A stretch of 64,000 nucleotides of DNA from an uncultured Ruegeria sp. (lineage in GTDB: Bacteria; Pseudomonadota; Alphaproteobacteria; Rhodobacterales; Rhodobacteraceae), in contig NZ_CANMQQ010000003.1 in the NCBI RefSeq assembly GCF_947500045.1, positions 186,001-250,000 on the forward strand. Direction: 5' to 3'. A model generated the notes under the pieces. The model ran no database searches, was not told the origin of the DNA, and saw only the letters and a list, made by a program, of their open reading frames with translations. Positions within the stretch are counted from its first letter, which is position 1. Each line of letters begins with the position of its first letter. The translations under genes and the position numbers were made by a program. Shown here piece by piece: positions 46,291 to 56,919 of the stretch.

Positions 46291-46764
46291 ATGCCACTGA
46301 CCCATTTCGACGCCCAAGGTCAGGCGCATATGGTCGACGTCTCGGACAAATCAGTGACCGACCGCGTTGCAATCGCTGCAGGTCACATCAAGATGGCACA
46401 GGAAACCTTTGATCTGATTTCAGAAGGTCGCGCCAAGAAAGGCGATGTTCTTGGCGTCGCGCGGCTTGCTGGGATCATGGGTGCGAAGAAGACGCCCGAT
46501 TTGATTCCGTTATGCCACCCCTTACCGATCACCAAAGTCGCGGTGGAACTGACGTTGGACCCGGATCTGCCCGGCGTACGGATCGAGGCGACCGTCAAGA
46601 CCTCGGGCCAGACCGGGGTCGAGATGGAGGCTTTGACCGCCGTATCCACCGCTGCTCTGACGGTGTATGACATGACCAAGGCTGTCGATAAGGCCATGGA
46701 GATTGGTGGTATTCGCGTCCTTCTGAAAGACGGTGGTAAATCAGGGCGTTACGAAGCGACATGA
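46291..46764 (+). CDS. moaC: cyclic pyranopterin monophosphate synthase
   Basis: A 157-residue molybdenum-cofactor enzyme acting after MoaA. '[14 protein letters not shown]' and '[29 protein letters not shown]' are the family signatures, and the protein ends in 'LKDGGKSG', typical of MoaC. Directly abuts trpC and overlaps moeA by 4 bases. Confidence 0.96.
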   Translation: MPLTHFDAQGQAHMVDVSDKSVTDRVAIAAGHIKMAQETFDLISEGRAKKGDVLGVARLAGIMGAKKTPDLIPLCHPLPITKVAVELTLDPDLPGVRIEATVKTSGQTGVEMEALTAVSTAALTVYDMTKAVDKAMEIGGIRVLLKDGGKSGRYEAT

Positions 46765-47933
46765 TTTCTGTCGAAGACGCCCGCGCCCTCTTGTTCGACC
46801 TTGTTTCTCCGCTGCCTGCCGAGACCATTCCATTGATCAAGGCCCCCGCCCGGGTGCTGGCGCACGATGTTGCGGCCACGCGCGATCAACCACCCTTTGC
46901 GGCCTCTTCGATGGATGGCTACGCGGTCAATGCGACCGAAGTCGAACTGCACGCCATGTTCAAAGTGGTTGGCGAGGCCGCGGCAGGCCAGCGGTTTGAA
47001 GGCACTATTGGGCCCGGTCAGGCAGTCCGTATCTTCACCGGCGCGCCGGTACCCGAGGGCGCAGATTTTATTGTCATTCAGGAAGATGTCGACCGGCGCG
47101 GAGACCTGATCACCATCACGGATGCGCCCGGCCAAAAGCCCAATATTCGCCCCGCCGGAGTTGATTTTGCCGTGGGCGCTCAGATTACTGCACCACGACG
47201 GCTGCGCCCCGAAGATATTGCGTTGATGGCAGCGATGAACATAGCCTCGGTCCCGGTAACGCGGCAACCTGTGGTGGCGTTGATCTCAACCGGAAATGAA
47301 CTGGTGATGCCCGGTGAGACACCCGGGCCCGATCAGATCATCGCCTCGAACACCTTTGGCCTCAAGGCGTTACTGGAAGAAGCTGGTGCGCATGTGCGTG
47401 TGCTACCAATCGCGCAGGACACCGTCACCTCCCTGGAAACGGCCTTCGGTCTGGCACAAGGCGCTGATCTGGTTGTCACCATCGGCGGGGCCTCGGTAGG
47501 TGAATACGATCTGGTCGCCGATGTGTCAGAATCGCTTGGAATGGAACGGTCGTTTTATAAAATCCGCATGCGCCCCGGCAAACCGCTGATGGCTGGTCGC
47601 TTGGGTGATACGGCGATGGTCGGCCTGCCCGGAAACCCGGTCAGTGCCATGGTCTGTGGCTACCTTTTCCTAATCCCGATGGTCCATCGAATGTTGGGGA
47701 TTGAACAGGTTCTCAACCCGTTCCGGCGCGCGCTGCTATCGGCCCCGCTTACAGAAAATGGCCCACGAGAGCATTATATGCGAGCCGTTCTGGACGACGA
47801 TGGTATTCGCGCTTGTAACGATCAAGACAGCTCGCTTCTCAGCGTTCTGGCGCAGTCCAATGCACTGTTGGTGCGCCAGCCACATGATCCGGCACGCGAC
47901 GCGGGGGACGAGGTCCTTTACCTGCCCATTTAG
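46761..47933 (+). CDS. moeA: molybdopterin molybdenumtransferase
   Basis: A 390-residue enzyme inserting molybdenum into molybdopterin. '[12 protein letters not shown]' near the N-terminus, '[11 protein letters not shown]', '[13 protein letters not shown]' and '[16 protein letters not shown]' are the MoeA motifs. It is last of the coupled trp-moa run; lexA follows after its own promoter. Confidence 0.96.
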   Translation: MISVEDARALLFDLVSPLPAETIPLIKAPARVLAHDVAATRDQPPFAASSMDGYAVNATEVELHAMFKVVGEAAAGQRFEGTIGPGQAVRIFTGAPVPEGADFIVIQEDVDRRGDLITITDAPGQKPNIRPAGVDFAVGAQITAPRRLRPEDIALMAAMNIASVPVTRQPVVALISTGNELVMPGETPGPDQIIASNTFGLKALLEEAGAHVRVLPIAQDTVTSLETAFGLAQGADLVVTIGGASVGEYDLVADVSESLGMERSFYKIRMRPGKPLMAGRLGDTAMVGLPGNPVSAMVCGYLFLIPMVHRMLGIEQVLNPFRRALLSAPLTENGPREHYMRAVLDDDGIRACNDQDSSLLSVLAQSNALLVRQPHDPARDAGDEVLYLPI

Positions 47934-47941
47934 CAAATCCG

Positions 47942-47970
47942 TTGACACAAAACGTGAACATGCGTAGAAC
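47942..47970 (+). promoter_or_regulatory. lexA promoter with overlapping SOS box
   Basis: GAAC-N7-GAAC, the LexA-binding motif of alphaproteobacteria, is at 47956-47970. A TTGACA -35-like hexamer (47942-47947) with 17-base spacing puts a weak -10 (TAGAAC, 47965-47970) on the right half of the box. LexA binding would block RNA polymerase, the expected autorepression. Confidence 0.85.
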
Positions 47971-48003
47971 AAAAGAAAACGCATGAGCGATGAGGTACGA
48001 GCG

Positions 48004-48702
48004 ATGCTGACCAAGAAGCAATTGGATTTGCTGGAATTCATCCATAAACGCGTGCAAGCGGACGGTGTTCCGCCCAGTTTTGATGAAATGAAGGCAGCAC
48101 TGGATCTGCGGTCAAAATCTGGGATCCATCGACTGATCACCGCACTGGAAGAGCGCGGCTTTATCCGACGCCTCGCCCATCGTGCGCGCGCCATCGAAAT
48201 CGTCAAACTGCCAGAAAGTCTTGGTGGTGAACCTACGGTGGGTTTCAAACCTCGTGTGATCGAAGGTGACCGGCCCAAAGGTCCGCGCCCTGCGAATTTC
48301 GAACCTGTGACGGTTGATGCGATGGAACTGCCCGTCATGGGCCGGATCGCCGCCGGTGTGCCGATCGAAGCGATCAGCCATGTCTCACACAGGGTTGCGG
48401 TTCCGGGATCAATGGTATCGGGTCGTGGTGAACATTATGCGCTTGAGGTGCGTGGTGACTCGATGATTGACGCCGGAATCAATGACGGCGATGTTGTCGT
48501 GATCCGTGAGACCTCAGCCGCTGACAACGGTGATATCGTGGTCGCATTGGTCGAGGATCAAGAGGCCACATTGAAACGGTTTTTCCGCCGTGGACAGGCC
48601 ATTGCGCTTGAAGCCGCAAATCCGGCCTATGAAACCCGTGTGCTTCCTGAGGACAAGGTGAAGGTTCAGGGCCGTCTGGTCGGTCTAATTCGAAGCTACT
48701 GA
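48004..48702 (+). CDS. lexA: LexA repressor
   Basis: A 232-residue SOS repressor. Residues 1-65 form the winged helix ('[16 protein letters not shown]', '[20 protein letters not shown]'). The RecA-triggered self-cleavage site is A117-G118 in '[10 protein letters not shown]', Ser is S153 in 'GDSMIDAG' and Lys K191 in 'ATLKRF'. I chose ATG 48004 because GAGG lies 8 bases before it and alphaproteobacterial LexA starts MLT; an in-frame ATG at 47983 lacks this support. The SOS box lies 34 bases upstream. Confidence 0.96.
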   Translation: MLTKKQLDLLEFIHKRVQADGVPPSFDEMKAALDLRSKSGIHRLITALEERGFIRRLAHRARAIEIVKLPESLGGEPTVGFKPRVIEGDRPKGPRPANFEPVTVDAMELPVMGRIAAGVPIEAISHVSHRVAVPGSMVSGRGEHYALEVRGDSMIDAGINDGDVVVIRETSAADNGDIVVALVEDQEATLKRFFRRGQAIALEAANPAYETRVLPEDKVKVQGRLVGLIRSY

Positions 48703-50723
48703 CGCGTGCTGGGCGACCACAAGCGACGGCCAGAAACCTGAGAACTGGTTAGGATACGCCCTTTCGAAAGGGCCAGGCTTCCTGTTTTCTGAAGAATTTC
48801 AGGGTCGTATACGCTGCACTCACCGCTCAGCGCCAGCGATACCGGTGCTACAACAATCTGTTCTGGCCCGCATTCGTCAAAGGCACGCGCCGCCCGTTTT
48901 CCGGTCAGGTGGATCAGTTCTTTGTCGCCAAGCAGATAGCGTTGGATTCCCTTAGATGCCTTTGGCCAACGCTCGGCAGCCTTTGGTTGATCGGCACCGT
49001 CCCCGTCATTCTCTAACCAGACAGATGCGACGAATCCACTGCCCTTGTTCTTGCTCAACGCGCGGCCCTGATCGGTCATAATACCAACCAGACCTCCGGA
49101 TTCGGCAATCAGCACATCGGGGCGGTGTCCCTGCCCCCACATCATGAAAGCCACAAGCGCCGGGGCCAAACCAACCCACCTTGCCCGCCCTTGCCACAGG
49201 ATCAACCAAAGAAGGGACAGCGCAAGAACGGGTAAGACGAATTCGGCAGGGCTAACCACATATCCGCGCGCTCCATCCAAATCAGAAACCCAACGCGCAA
49301 CTGCCAATATCCATCTCAGGCCCAAACCCATCACTTGCAGCGCCGGTGCTTCTAATCCAAACGGAGCCAGCAACGCAGCAACGACCGCCGCCGGAACAAC
49401 CAGCATCCCCATCACCGGTACGGAGACAAGATTTGCCAACAACCCGAAATGCGACACGGTGTTGAAATGCGCCGCCCCGATCGGCGCTGTTGCAATCCCG
49501 GCTATTGCGGATGACATTACTAAGGCTAGTACGGGACGCAGCCACTTTGGACCAGGCATCGGACCGTAGTCGCGCAACGCACCAAACACGGCGACAAGCG
49601 CAGTCGTTGCTGCAAAAGACATCTGGAATCCTGGGCTTAATAAGGATTCGGGACGCAATATCAATACAATCAGAGCAGCAACCGCCACCGCACGCATTGA
49701 AATCGCGCGGCGATCCAGCAGCACTGCCCCCAGCATGACACACACCATGACGAAGGCGCGCTCGGTCGCGACATTTCCACCGGATAGAAACAGATAGATG
49801 GTTGCGGCAATCAATGCAAAGATTGCCGCCAGCTTTCGAACCGGAATGCGTAAAGCCAAGGCAGGAACCATCGATAACCCGATACGGCAAGCCACAAATA
49901 CAAAGCCTGTCAACAATCCCATATGCAGGCCCGAGATCGCGAGAAGATGCGCCAAGTTTGATGCACGCAACGCGTCGAGTGAGGCCTGACCCATTCCGCT
50001 GCGATCACCAGTGGTAACGGCGGCGGCGAACCCACCGACCTCACCGGGCAATATCGTTCTCACCCGGTTTGAAATTGCCATACGCCAGGCGGTAATCCGC
50101 ACGCCCTCCAGCCCATCGTGAACTGGCGCGGCAGTCAGAATCGGAACCCGTGTGTACCCAACGGCACCAAGCTGCTGGAACCAGGCATGGCGGCGAAAAT
50201 CAAAGCCGCCGGGCTCGACCGGTCCCTGTGGCGGCGACAGGTGGGCGGTGGTCATGATCCTTTGTCCGGGTGAGAGTTCGACGGTATCACCATGCACGGA
50301 CAACCGGACGTGCCGAGGTCTCAGATCAGGTGGAACGCTCGCAATCTTTACCTGATCCAATGTGACCCGCAGAGCATCCGATGCAGATCGGTCCAGCGCC
50401 ACGACCCTACCTTCGACCGGGCCGTAGTAGCGCCATTGCAAAACCGGCTCGGCCACCATATGCGCCCGCGCACCCGCCAACAGGAAACCAAAGGCAATCA
50501 GTGCGATCCCAGCGGCCAGCGGAGACCAGGCAGCACCCAACCAACGGGTGGCGGCAACCGCAATCAGCGCAAGCGCCAGCACCCCTACGAACAGATCAAC
50601 TTTGGGCTCGAACCTCAGGCTGAAATACCAACCGATCCCGATTGCCAGTAAAACCGGAGACCAGGCAAACAGATGCCCCCTTTGGGTAAGCAATGCGACC
50701 TTGACCCGTGTCAGAACACGCAT
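48696..50723 (-). CDS. ComEC/Rec2 family DNA-uptake channel protein
   Basis: A 675-residue polytopic membrane protein. '[19 protein letters not shown]' and '[23 protein letters not shown]' are ComEC family markers, followed by the competence membrane domain (about residues 220-490). The C-terminal part has no clear metallo-beta-lactamase motif set. It would move single-stranded DNA across the inner membrane. Its end overlaps lexA by 7 bases. I chose the ATG at 50723; a longer frame to 50762 is possible. Confidence 0.9.
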   Translation of the reverse strand: MRVLTRVKVALLTQRGHLFAWSPVLLAIGIGWYFSLRFEPKVDLFVGVLALALIAVAATRWLGAAWSPLAAGIALIAFGFLLAGARAHMVAEPVLQWRYYGPVEGRVVALDRSASDALRVTLDQVKIASVPPDLRPRHVRLSVHGDTVELSPGQRIMTTAHLSPPQGPVEPGGFDFRRHAWFQQLGAVGYTRVPILTAAPVHDGLEGVRITAWRMAISNRVRTILPGEVGGFAAAVTTGDRSGMGQASLDALRASNLAHLLAISGLHMGLLTGFVFVACRIGLSMVPALALRIPVRKLAAIFALIAATIYLFLSGGNVATERAFVMVCVMLGAVLLDRRAISMRAVAVAALIVLILRPESLLSPGFQMSFAATTALVAVFGALRDYGPMPGPKWLRPVLALVMSSAIAGIATAPIGAAHFNTVSHFGLLANLVSVPVMGMLVVPAAVVAALLAPFGLEAPALQVMGLGLRWILAVARWVSDLDGARGYVVSPAEFVLPVLALSLLWLILWQGRARWVGLAPALVAFMMWGQGHRPDVLIAESGGLVGIMTDQGRALSKNKGSGFVASVWLENDGDGADQPKAAERWPKASKGIQRYLLGDKELIHLTGKRAARAFDECGPEQIVVAPVSLALSGECSVYDPEILQKTGSLALSKGRILTSSQVSGRRLWSPSTRQ

Positions 50724-50801
50724 GGTTGCCCCCGTCCTTCCGGCTGGGTAGATAGTCGCCAAGCTATGCCCGCCAAGGTTACCAAAAGGTTAATCCACAC
50801 A

Positions 50802-52208
50802 ATGTCCGATCAGGTCGTCACCCGCTTTGCCCCCTCTCCCACCGGATTTCTACATATCGGTGGCGCGCGTACTGCGCTGTTCAACTGGCTCTATGCCCGG
50901 GGTCGCGGAGGCAAATTCCTTCTGCGGATCGAGGACACGGATCAGGAACGTTCGACACCAGAGGCAACCGCAGCGATTCTGCAGGGCATGGAATGGCTTG
51001 GTCTGGATCACGACGGTGACGTCATCAGCCAGTTCGAAGGCGCGGACCGCCATGCCGAAGTCGCCCGTCAGTTGCTGGCTGAGGGCAAGGCCTACAAATG
51101 CTTCTCAACACAGGATGAAATCGCCGCGTTCCGTGAACAAGCGCGGGCCGACGGAAAATCAACCCTGTTCCGCAGCCCATGGCGAGACGTTGATCCGGCA
51201 TCCCACCCTGACGGCCCTTATGCGATCCGTATTAAGGCACCGCAGGACGGTACCACTGTGATCCGCGATCAGGTCCAAGGTGATGTGACCATTCGCAACG
51301 ACCAGCTAGATGATATGATCCTGCTGCGCTCGGACGGTACACCGGTTTATATGCTCGCCGTTGTTGTTGACGATCACGATATGGGCGTGACCCATGTGAT
51401 ACGGGGCGATGATCACCTGAACAACGCAGCGCGCCAGATGATGATCTATGAGGCGATGGGATGGGATGTGCCGGTTTGGGCGCATATCCCGCTAATCCAC
51501 GGCCCGGACGGCAAAAAACTCAGCAAACGCCACGGCGCCTTGGGCGCGCAGGAATATCAGGCGATGGGATACCCTGCCGCGGGGATGCGCAACTATCTGG
51601 CGCGATTGGGTTGGAGCCACGCCGATGACGAATTCTTTACCGACGCACAAGCCAAAGAATGGTTTGATCTGGACGGCATCGGCAAAAGCCCGGCGCGGTT
51701 CGATCTGAAGAAACTGGAAAACCTGTGCGGACAACATATTGCCGTTGGGGAAGATGCTGCATTGCAGCAGGAAATCGAAGGTTATCTGGCCGCCGCAGAC
51801 TTGACACCTTTGACCGCAACACAATCAGGTGATCTGACCCGTGCGATGTATTGCCTCAAAGACCGTGCGCGTATGTTCCCGGAACTGCTTGATAAAGCAC
51901 ATTTTGTGTTGGCTTCCCGGCCAATCGAACCTGATGAGAAGGCCGCAAAAGCTCTGGCATCTGTATCCGACGGTATACTGAAAGAATTGACGCCGCAGTT
52001 GCAAAATGCTAGCTGGTCCCGGAACGAACTGGAGGTGGCCCTGAATTCGTACGCAGAGGCGATTGGGGTTAAGTTCGGCAAATTGGCCGGCCCACTGCGG
52101 GCGGCGCTGGCAGGCCGTGCAGTCACACCTTCGGTATTTGACATGATGCTTGTGCTTGGGCGGGATGAAACCCTGGCGCGGCTTTCTGATGCAGCGAACC
52201 CTGACTGA
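50802..52208 (+). CDS. gltX: glutamyl-tRNA synthetase
   Basis: A 468-residue class I synthetase. '[26 protein letters not shown]' holds the HIGH-type motif, and 'KKLSKRHGA' is KMSKS. '[13 protein letters not shown]' is the usual third marker. Start ATG is that of '[15 protein letters not shown]'; upstream codons in frame are not conserved. Roseobacters often have a second gltX copy elsewhere. Confidence 0.97.
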   Translation: MSDQVVTRFAPSPTGFLHIGGARTALFNWLYARGRGGKFLLRIEDTDQERSTPEATAAILQGMEWLGLDHDGDVISQFEGADRHAEVARQLLAEGKAYKCFSTQDEIAAFREQARADGKSTLFRSPWRDVDPASHPDGPYAIRIKAPQDGTTVIRDQVQGDVTIRNDQLDDMILLRSDGTPVYMLAVVVDDHDMGVTHVIRGDDHLNNAARQMMIYEAMGWDVPVWAHIPLIHGPDGKKLSKRHGALGAQEYQAMGYPAAGMRNYLARLGWSHADDEFFTDAQAKEWFDLDGIGKSPARFDLKKLENLCGQHIAVGEDAALQQEIEGYLAAADLTPLTATQSGDLTRAMYCLKDRARMFPELLDKAHFVLASRPIEPDEKAAKALASVSDGILKELTPQLQNASWSRNELEVALNSYAEAIGVKFGKLAGPLRAALAGRAVTPSVFDMMLVLGRDETLARLSDAANPD

Positions 52209-52322
52209 TTTCACATTCGGGTAATGCTGCTCCGCTAAGAACGGACTGCGCGACACCACGCAGTCGTTGCCTGCTTTGCCGGACAGCGATCTGGCATCAG
52301 TACGAATGAGGAAGGGATAAAT

Positions 52323-53618
52323 ATGACCGAGAGCGCAAAAACAGCCAAACTGACTGTCCACGGCGAAAGCTATGATCTGCCCATGTTTTCTCCGACTGCG
52401 GGGCCCGATGTGATCGATATTCGCAAACTCTATGGTCAGGCTGGTGTGTTTACATATGATCCCGGCTTCACCTCGACCGCGAGTTGTGACAGCACCATCA
52501 CGTTTATTGATGGCGACAAGGGCGAACTGTTGCATCGTGGTTATCCGATCGAGCAGGTCGCGTCGAAATCACACTTCCTCGAACTCAGCTATCTGCTTCT
52601 TTACGGCGAGTTGCCGTCGGCCAAGGATCTCGAGAACTTCGAGACCACAATCACCCGGCATACGATGCTGCACGAACAGATGCAGTATTTCTATCGCGGT
52701 TTCCGCCGCGATGCGCATCCCATGGCGATCATGGTGGGTGTAGTCGGCGCGATGTCGGCATTTTATCACGATTCAACCGACGTCTCGGACCCGCATCAGC
52801 GCGAGATTGCATCTCACCGCTTGATTGCGAAGATGCCAACCATCGCGGCTTGGGCATATAAATACCACATCGGTCAGCCTTTCGTGTATCCGCGCAACGA
52901 TCTGGACTATGCGTCGAACTTCTTGCAAATGTGTTTCGCAGTTCCTGCGGAAGACTACGAGGTAAACCCGATTCTGGCACGTGCCATGGATCGTATCTTC
53001 ATGCTGCAGGCCGATCATGAACAGAACGCCTCGACATCGACGGTTCGATTGGCGTCTTCGTCGGGTGCGAATCCGTTTGCCTGTATTGCAGCCGGTATCG
53101 CCTGCCTGTGGGGTCCGGCGCATGGCGGCGCAAATCAGGCCTGCCTGGAAATGCTGGAAGAGATCGGCAGCGTGGACCGCATCCCCGAATTCATCGACCG
53201 CGCCAAGGACAAGGACGATCCGTTCCGCCTGATGGGCTTTGGCCACCGCGTATACAAAAACTTTGATCCGCGCGCGACTGTCATGAAACAGTCGGCGGAC
53301 GAAGTGCTTGATCTGCTGGGCGTCGAAAACAACCCAAAACTGCAGGTCGCGAAAGCACTGGAAAAGCAGGCGTTGGAAGATCCGTATTTCATCGAAAAGA
53401 AACTGTTCCCGAATGTCGACTTCTACTCGGGCATCGTAATGGAAGCGATGGGTTTCCCAACCTCGATGTTCACCCCGATCTTTGCGTTGTCGCGCACGGT
53501 CGGCTGGGTCAGCCAGTGGAAAGAAATGATCGCCGATCCACAGAACAAGATTGGACGTCCGCGCCAGCTGTATCTGGGTGCGACGAGCCGAGACTATGTG
53601 GATATTGAAAACCGCTGA
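52323..53618 (+). CDS. gltA: citrate synthase
   Basis: A 431-residue type II (hexameric, NADH-sensitive kind) citrate synthase. It has '[28 protein letters not shown]' near the N-terminus, the oxaloacetate/His region '[15 protein letters not shown]', '[14 protein letters not shown]' and the C-terminal catalytic Asp in '[14 protein letters not shown]'. Ends '[15 protein letters not shown]'. A strong terminator follows. Confidence 0.97.
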   Translation: MTESAKTAKLTVHGESYDLPMFSPTAGPDVIDIRKLYGQAGVFTYDPGFTSTASCDSTITFIDGDKGELLHRGYPIEQVASKSHFLELSYLLLYGELPSAKDLENFETTITRHTMLHEQMQYFYRGFRRDAHPMAIMVGVVGAMSAFYHDSTDVSDPHQREIASHRLIAKMPTIAAWAYKYHIGQPFVYPRNDLDYASNFLQMCFAVPAEDYEVNPILARAMDRIFMLQADHEQNASTSTVRLASSSGANPFACIAAGIACLWGPAHGGANQACLEMLEEIGSVDRIPEFIDRAKDKDDPFRLMGFGHRVYKNFDPRATVMKQSADEVLDLLGVENNPKLQVAKALEKQALEDPYFIEKKLFPNVDFYSGIVMEAMGFPTSMFTPIFALSRTVGWVSQWKEMIADPQNKIGRPRQLYLGATSRDYVDIENR

Positions 53619-53642
53619 TCTTCTATCACAAATCTACGCAAA

Positions 53643-53669
53643 GGCCCTGGTTTTCCGGGGTCTTTTTTT
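53643..53669 (+). terminator. Rho-independent terminator after gltA
   Basis: An 8-bp stem GGCCCTGG/CCGGGGTC (with two G-U pairs) with a TTTT loop is followed by seven T, 24 bases after the gltA stop. Confidence 0.92.
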
Positions 53670-53793
53670 GTTCCGCGACGTTACTAAAATGAAACCGTTC
53701 TGAGGCAATCACAGGCCATCGCGTTGTTCGTTCTTTTCGCAAAGACGTCTTCAACCTAGTGTTGCGGCGTCTTGCAAATAGTTTTTGGTCATC

Positions 53794-54735
53794 ATGCGTT
53801 TCGCCATATTGTTTTTAGTGCTGCTGCTCGCTCAGACAGCATCCGCGCAAACCCTGCTTGAAAGGGCTTTTGAAAAGCAGCAACAGGAAAACGCTGCGGG
53901 TTCGCTTGCGATCTTGGGGTTGGCGGGAATACCGGACGATTCTGCGAGCGCTATTTCGTTACAATCGAATACGGATAATCGCGATTACGATTTCAAATCC
54001 GCTCAACTGGGCGGCGGCTTTCGCCTGGCCGAAGGCGTTCCGATCTATCTTGAAGGATACATTGGCTACGCACGCTATGATCCCGTTTTGACCTTCAGCG
54101 GCACCGGAGACACCACTCGTATTCCTCTGAAATGGACCAGTCTCGCCCTCACCGGCGGGGTCGGCTATCAGTTCGATATCGGCGAGTACTGGAAGGTGAC
54201 CCCGATGGCCCACATCTCGGTCGGGCGCACGCAATCTGATGCGTCGGTCGGGGCACAGGCGATTGCCAATCGCGTGGGGCTTGATCGGGACTTCCTTGAA
54301 AGCGGTGGCATCTGGGCTGGCGGCGCGGGCGGCTCGATGACTGTTTCGTACGACCAACCCCTATCCAATGATCGTGAATTCGAGGCAAGCCTGCGCTACA
54401 CGCATATTGAATATTGGCCCATTGGTGACAACAAAGACCTGCTGGTCGAGTCTACGGCTGCAAATGCAGTCCTGTGGTCGCGTTACCGTTTTCCAACCGG
54501 CAGGCGCATGTTTGGGCGTCCGGTTCGATGGGTTGGCGATCTGTCCGTATCCTACCTGCTCGGGGATCAGGCGCTTGTGCTTGGCACCGACTGGCTGGCT
54601 CGTGTTGGTGGCGGGATCGAGGTTGATCTGTCCGATACCTGGGTGCCATGGGTTTCAACGACAAGGTTCATGGTCCGTTATTATGGAAGTGATACGGTAA
54701 ACGGATTCTCGGCCGGGATAGGTATCAGCTTCTGA
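53794..54735 (+). CDS. outer-membrane beta-barrel protein, possibly solitary autotransporter-like
   Basis: A 313-residue protein with a signal peptide (cleavage near TASAQT, residue 17-19), a short helical segment 'LLERAFEKQQQENAAG', then a long region of amphipathic beta-strands ('GYARYDPVLTF', 'LTGGVGYQFDIGEYWKVTPMAH') ending 'AGIGISF', with terminal Phe as in outer-membrane barrels. It resembles the solitary outer-membrane autotransporter-type barrels of marine bacteria; I am not sure. A TTG at 53785 is a less likely start. Confidence 0.75.
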   Translation: MRFAILFLVLLLAQTASAQTLLERAFEKQQQENAAGSLAILGLAGIPDDSASAISLQSNTDNRDYDFKSAQLGGGFRLAEGVPIYLEGYIGYARYDPVLTFSGTGDTTRIPLKWTSLALTGGVGYQFDIGEYWKVTPMAHISVGRTQSDASVGAQAIANRVGLDRDFLESGGIWAGGAGGSMTVSYDQPLSNDREFEASLRYTHIEYWPIGDNKDLLVESTAANAVLWSRYRFPTGRRMFGRPVRWVGDLSVSYLLGDQALVLGTDWLARVGGGIEVDLSDTWVPWVSTTRFMVRYYGSDTVNGFSAGIGISF

Positions 54736-54744
54736 ACGGTTGTA

Positions 54745-55812
54745 TCAAAACAAAGTCAGTTGATCGCCGGGCTGAGGCGGCGGCGCAAAATCAGCACAGT
54801 TCAGCGGGGGCAGATCCACTGACAATCCTAACCGTTTCACTGCGGCGTTAAACCTTTGTGCAACCATCTCGGCATAAGTCCCCTCGCCCCGCATTCGGTG
54901 CCCCCAGCGGGGGTCGTATTCTTTACCACCATGCATTTCACGTAGCCGTGCCATGATCTTCTCTGCCCTGTACGGCTGATTCTCAAACACCCATTCCCGC
55001 CACAGTTCAGAAACTTCTCGTGGCAGTCGGAGCATAATCCAGCTTGCCGCTTCAGCGCCGGCCTGTTTCCCTGCCTCCAGCAGGTTCTCAATCTCATGAT
55101 CAGTCAGCCCAGGTACGATTGGAGAGGTCATGACACGCACAGGAACCCCTGCCTGGGTCAGGTTTTGGATCATACGTAGCCTGCGTTGAGGCGATGGAGC
55201 GCGTGGCTCCATCCGTCGTGAAAGATCGGGGTCCAGTGTGGTCAGCGAAATGCCAACCCGGACAAGACCTTTCCGGGCCATAGGTGCCAGAACATCAAGG
55301 TCACGCTCGATCAATGCACCCTTTGTCACGATGGCGACCGGGTGTTGAAACGCACTTAGCACGCGAAGGCAGTCCCTTGTTATTTCGCGGTTTTTTTCGA
55401 TCGGTTGATAGGGATCGGTATTGGTGCCCAATGCAATCGTCGCCACTTTGTACGATCGCGCAGAAAGCTCGCGTCGTAAAACCTCAGCAGCATTGGGACG
55501 TGCGATAAGGCGTGTTTCAAAATCCAGGCCCGGAGATAGACCCAGATAGGCATGGGTTGGTCGGGCAAAGCAATAAACGCACCCATGCTCGCACCCCCGA
55601 TACGGATTGATCGAACGATCAAAGGGCAAATCCGGAGATTTATTGTAAGTGATCAGGCTGCGGGCAACCTCATCACTAACATCAGTCCGAAGAACCGGTA
55701 AATCTTCGGGCAAACACCAGCTATCTTCGGTCATTTCGGTTGAAAACCGTTCGAACCGGCCTGCAGTGTTCGACGCTGCGCCACGACCCGGATGCTTTAG
55801 GTCAGCACGCAT
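54745..55812 (-). CDS. PA0069 family radical SAM protein
   Basis: A 355-residue radical SAM protein. The three Cys of the Fe-S cluster are in 'CEHGCVYC' (C-x3-C-x2-C). 'NPYRGCEHGCVYCFARP' and 'ALGTNTDPYQPIEK' are the PA0069 family signatures; the family resembles the SPL (spore photoproduct lyase-like) group and its substrate is unknown. It ends 'QLTLF'. It converges with the barrel gene. Confidence 0.93.
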   Translation of the reverse strand: MRADLKHPGRGAASNTAGRFERFSTEMTEDSWCLPEDLPVLRTDVSDEVARSLITYNKSPDLPFDRSINPYRGCEHGCVYCFARPTHAYLGLSPGLDFETRLIARPNAAEVLRRELSARSYKVATIALGTNTDPYQPIEKNREITRDCLRVLSAFQHPVAIVTKGALIERDLDVLAPMARKGLVRVGISLTTLDPDLSRRMEPRAPSPQRRLRMIQNLTQAGVPVRVMTSPIVPGLTDHEIENLLEAGKQAGAEAASWIMLRLPREVSELWREWVFENQPYRAEKIMARLREMHGGKEYDPRWGHRMRGEGTYAEMVAQRFNAAVKRLGLSVDLPPLNCADFAPPPQPGDQLTLF

Positions 55813-56120
55813 TTGTTCACCTTACGTTCCATTATTCAGATCTAATGTAGACCCATTGCGCTGACAAGTTCTGCAATCCGGTTTTAACAAACCAGCAAAT
55901 CAGGGCCCTGCATTCCGATTGATTGGTTGGACACGGGTAAAATGAAACAAATGCACGATGATCTTGCATATTTCGATGTCGCTGGGTGCAATATTTCAGC
56001 CTATAGGTCGGTCTCGGAGCCACCTAGGTCGCAATCGTCACAGTAGACCTGCGACGAAATGGCCAAAACGGAAAAAATGCCACCAAGGGCCGACGGCCCG
56101 CACAGCTCAGGGAAATACCC
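55813..56120. other. 308-base divergent intergenic region before the corrinoid gene
   Basis: No gene seen. 56010-56060 contains repeated AGGTC/GACC words, including GTCGCA/TGCGAC (about 56027-56055), and GGGCC-GAC-GGCCC (56087-56099) forms a small hairpin just before the ribosome binding site 'CAGGGAAA'. These could shape the corrinoid gene leader; I cannot match a known riboswitch. Confidence 0.45.
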
Positions 56121-56819
56121 ATGTCTGACGAAGACGACATCGTCCTGTCCGAACTAAATGACGACGAGCTCGTCGAGCAGATGTTCGACGACCTCTATGA
56201 CGGCTTGAGGGAAGAGATCGAAGAAGGCGTAAACATCCTGCTGGAACGCGGATGGATGCCCTACGACATTCTCACCAAAGCGTTGGTCGGTGGTATGACT
56301 ATTGTTGGCCACGACTTCCGTGACGGCATCCTGTTCGTGCCCGAGGTTCTGCTGGCCGCCAACGCCATGAAGGGCGGCATGGCGATCTTGAAGCCATTGC
56401 TGGCCGAAACCGGCGCCCCGCGCGTTGGCAAGATGGTGATCGGCACCGTCAAAGGCGACATCCATGACATTGGCAAGAACCTTGTAGCGATGATGATGGA
56501 AGGCGCAGGGTTCGAGGTTGTCGATCTCGGCATCAACAACCCGGTCGAAAACTACCTTGAAGCGTTGGAGAATGAGGCGCCAGACATTCTGGGCATGTCC
56601 GCCCTACTCACGACGACCATGCCATATATGAAGGTTGTGATTGACACGCTGGTCGAACAGGGCCTGCGCGAGGAGTATGTTGTTCTGGTTGGCGGCGCGC
56701 CGCTGAACGAAGAATTCGGCAAAGCAATCGGTGCTGATGGCTATTGCCGTGATGCTGCGGTCGCCGTGGAAATGGCCAAGGATTTCATGTCGCGCAAGCA
56801 CAACCAACTGGCCGGCTAA
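56121..56819 (+). CDS. corrinoid (B12-binding) methyl-carrier protein, MtbC/MtgC-like
   Basis: A 232-residue corrinoid protein that carries the methyl group between a methyltransferase and a tetrahydrofolate-side enzyme. About residues 10-95 are the helical cap domain ('GVNILLERGWMPYDILTKALVGGMTIVG'). About 100-225 form the B12 domain: the lower-axial His is in D-x-H-x-x-G ('GDIHDIGKN'), with 'GMSALLTTTMPYM' and 'LVGGAPLNEEFG' closing the pocket. It is followed by a strong terminator and then the DUF1638 gene. A likely partner of the MttB-family protein at 27200. Confidence 0.93.
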   Translation: MSDEDDIVLSELNDDELVEQMFDDLYDGLREEIEEGVNILLERGWMPYDILTKALVGGMTIVGHDFRDGILFVPEVLLAANAMKGGMAILKPLLAETGAPRVGKMVIGTVKGDIHDIGKNLVAMMMEGAGFEVVDLGINNPVENYLEALENEAPDILGMSALLTTTMPYMKVVIDTLVEQGLREEYVVLVGGAPLNEEFGKAIGADGYCRDAAVAVEMAKDFMSRKHNQLAG

Positions 56820-56842
56820 AGCACGAGACCATACCGTGAGAC

Positions 56843-56871
56843 AGGCCGTCCTTTTCGGGGCGGCCTTTTTT
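56843..56871 (+). terminator. Rho-independent terminator after the corrinoid gene
   Basis: A 9-bp stem AGGCCGTCC/GGGCGGCCT with one G-U pair and a 6-base loop is followed by a run of six T. It separates the corrinoid gene from the DUF1638 gene 49 bases downstream. Confidence 0.92.
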
Positions 56872-56919
56872 GTACCAAGCACGCGATCCTATATAAGTGT
56901 AGCCAGCCTGAGAGTTCAC

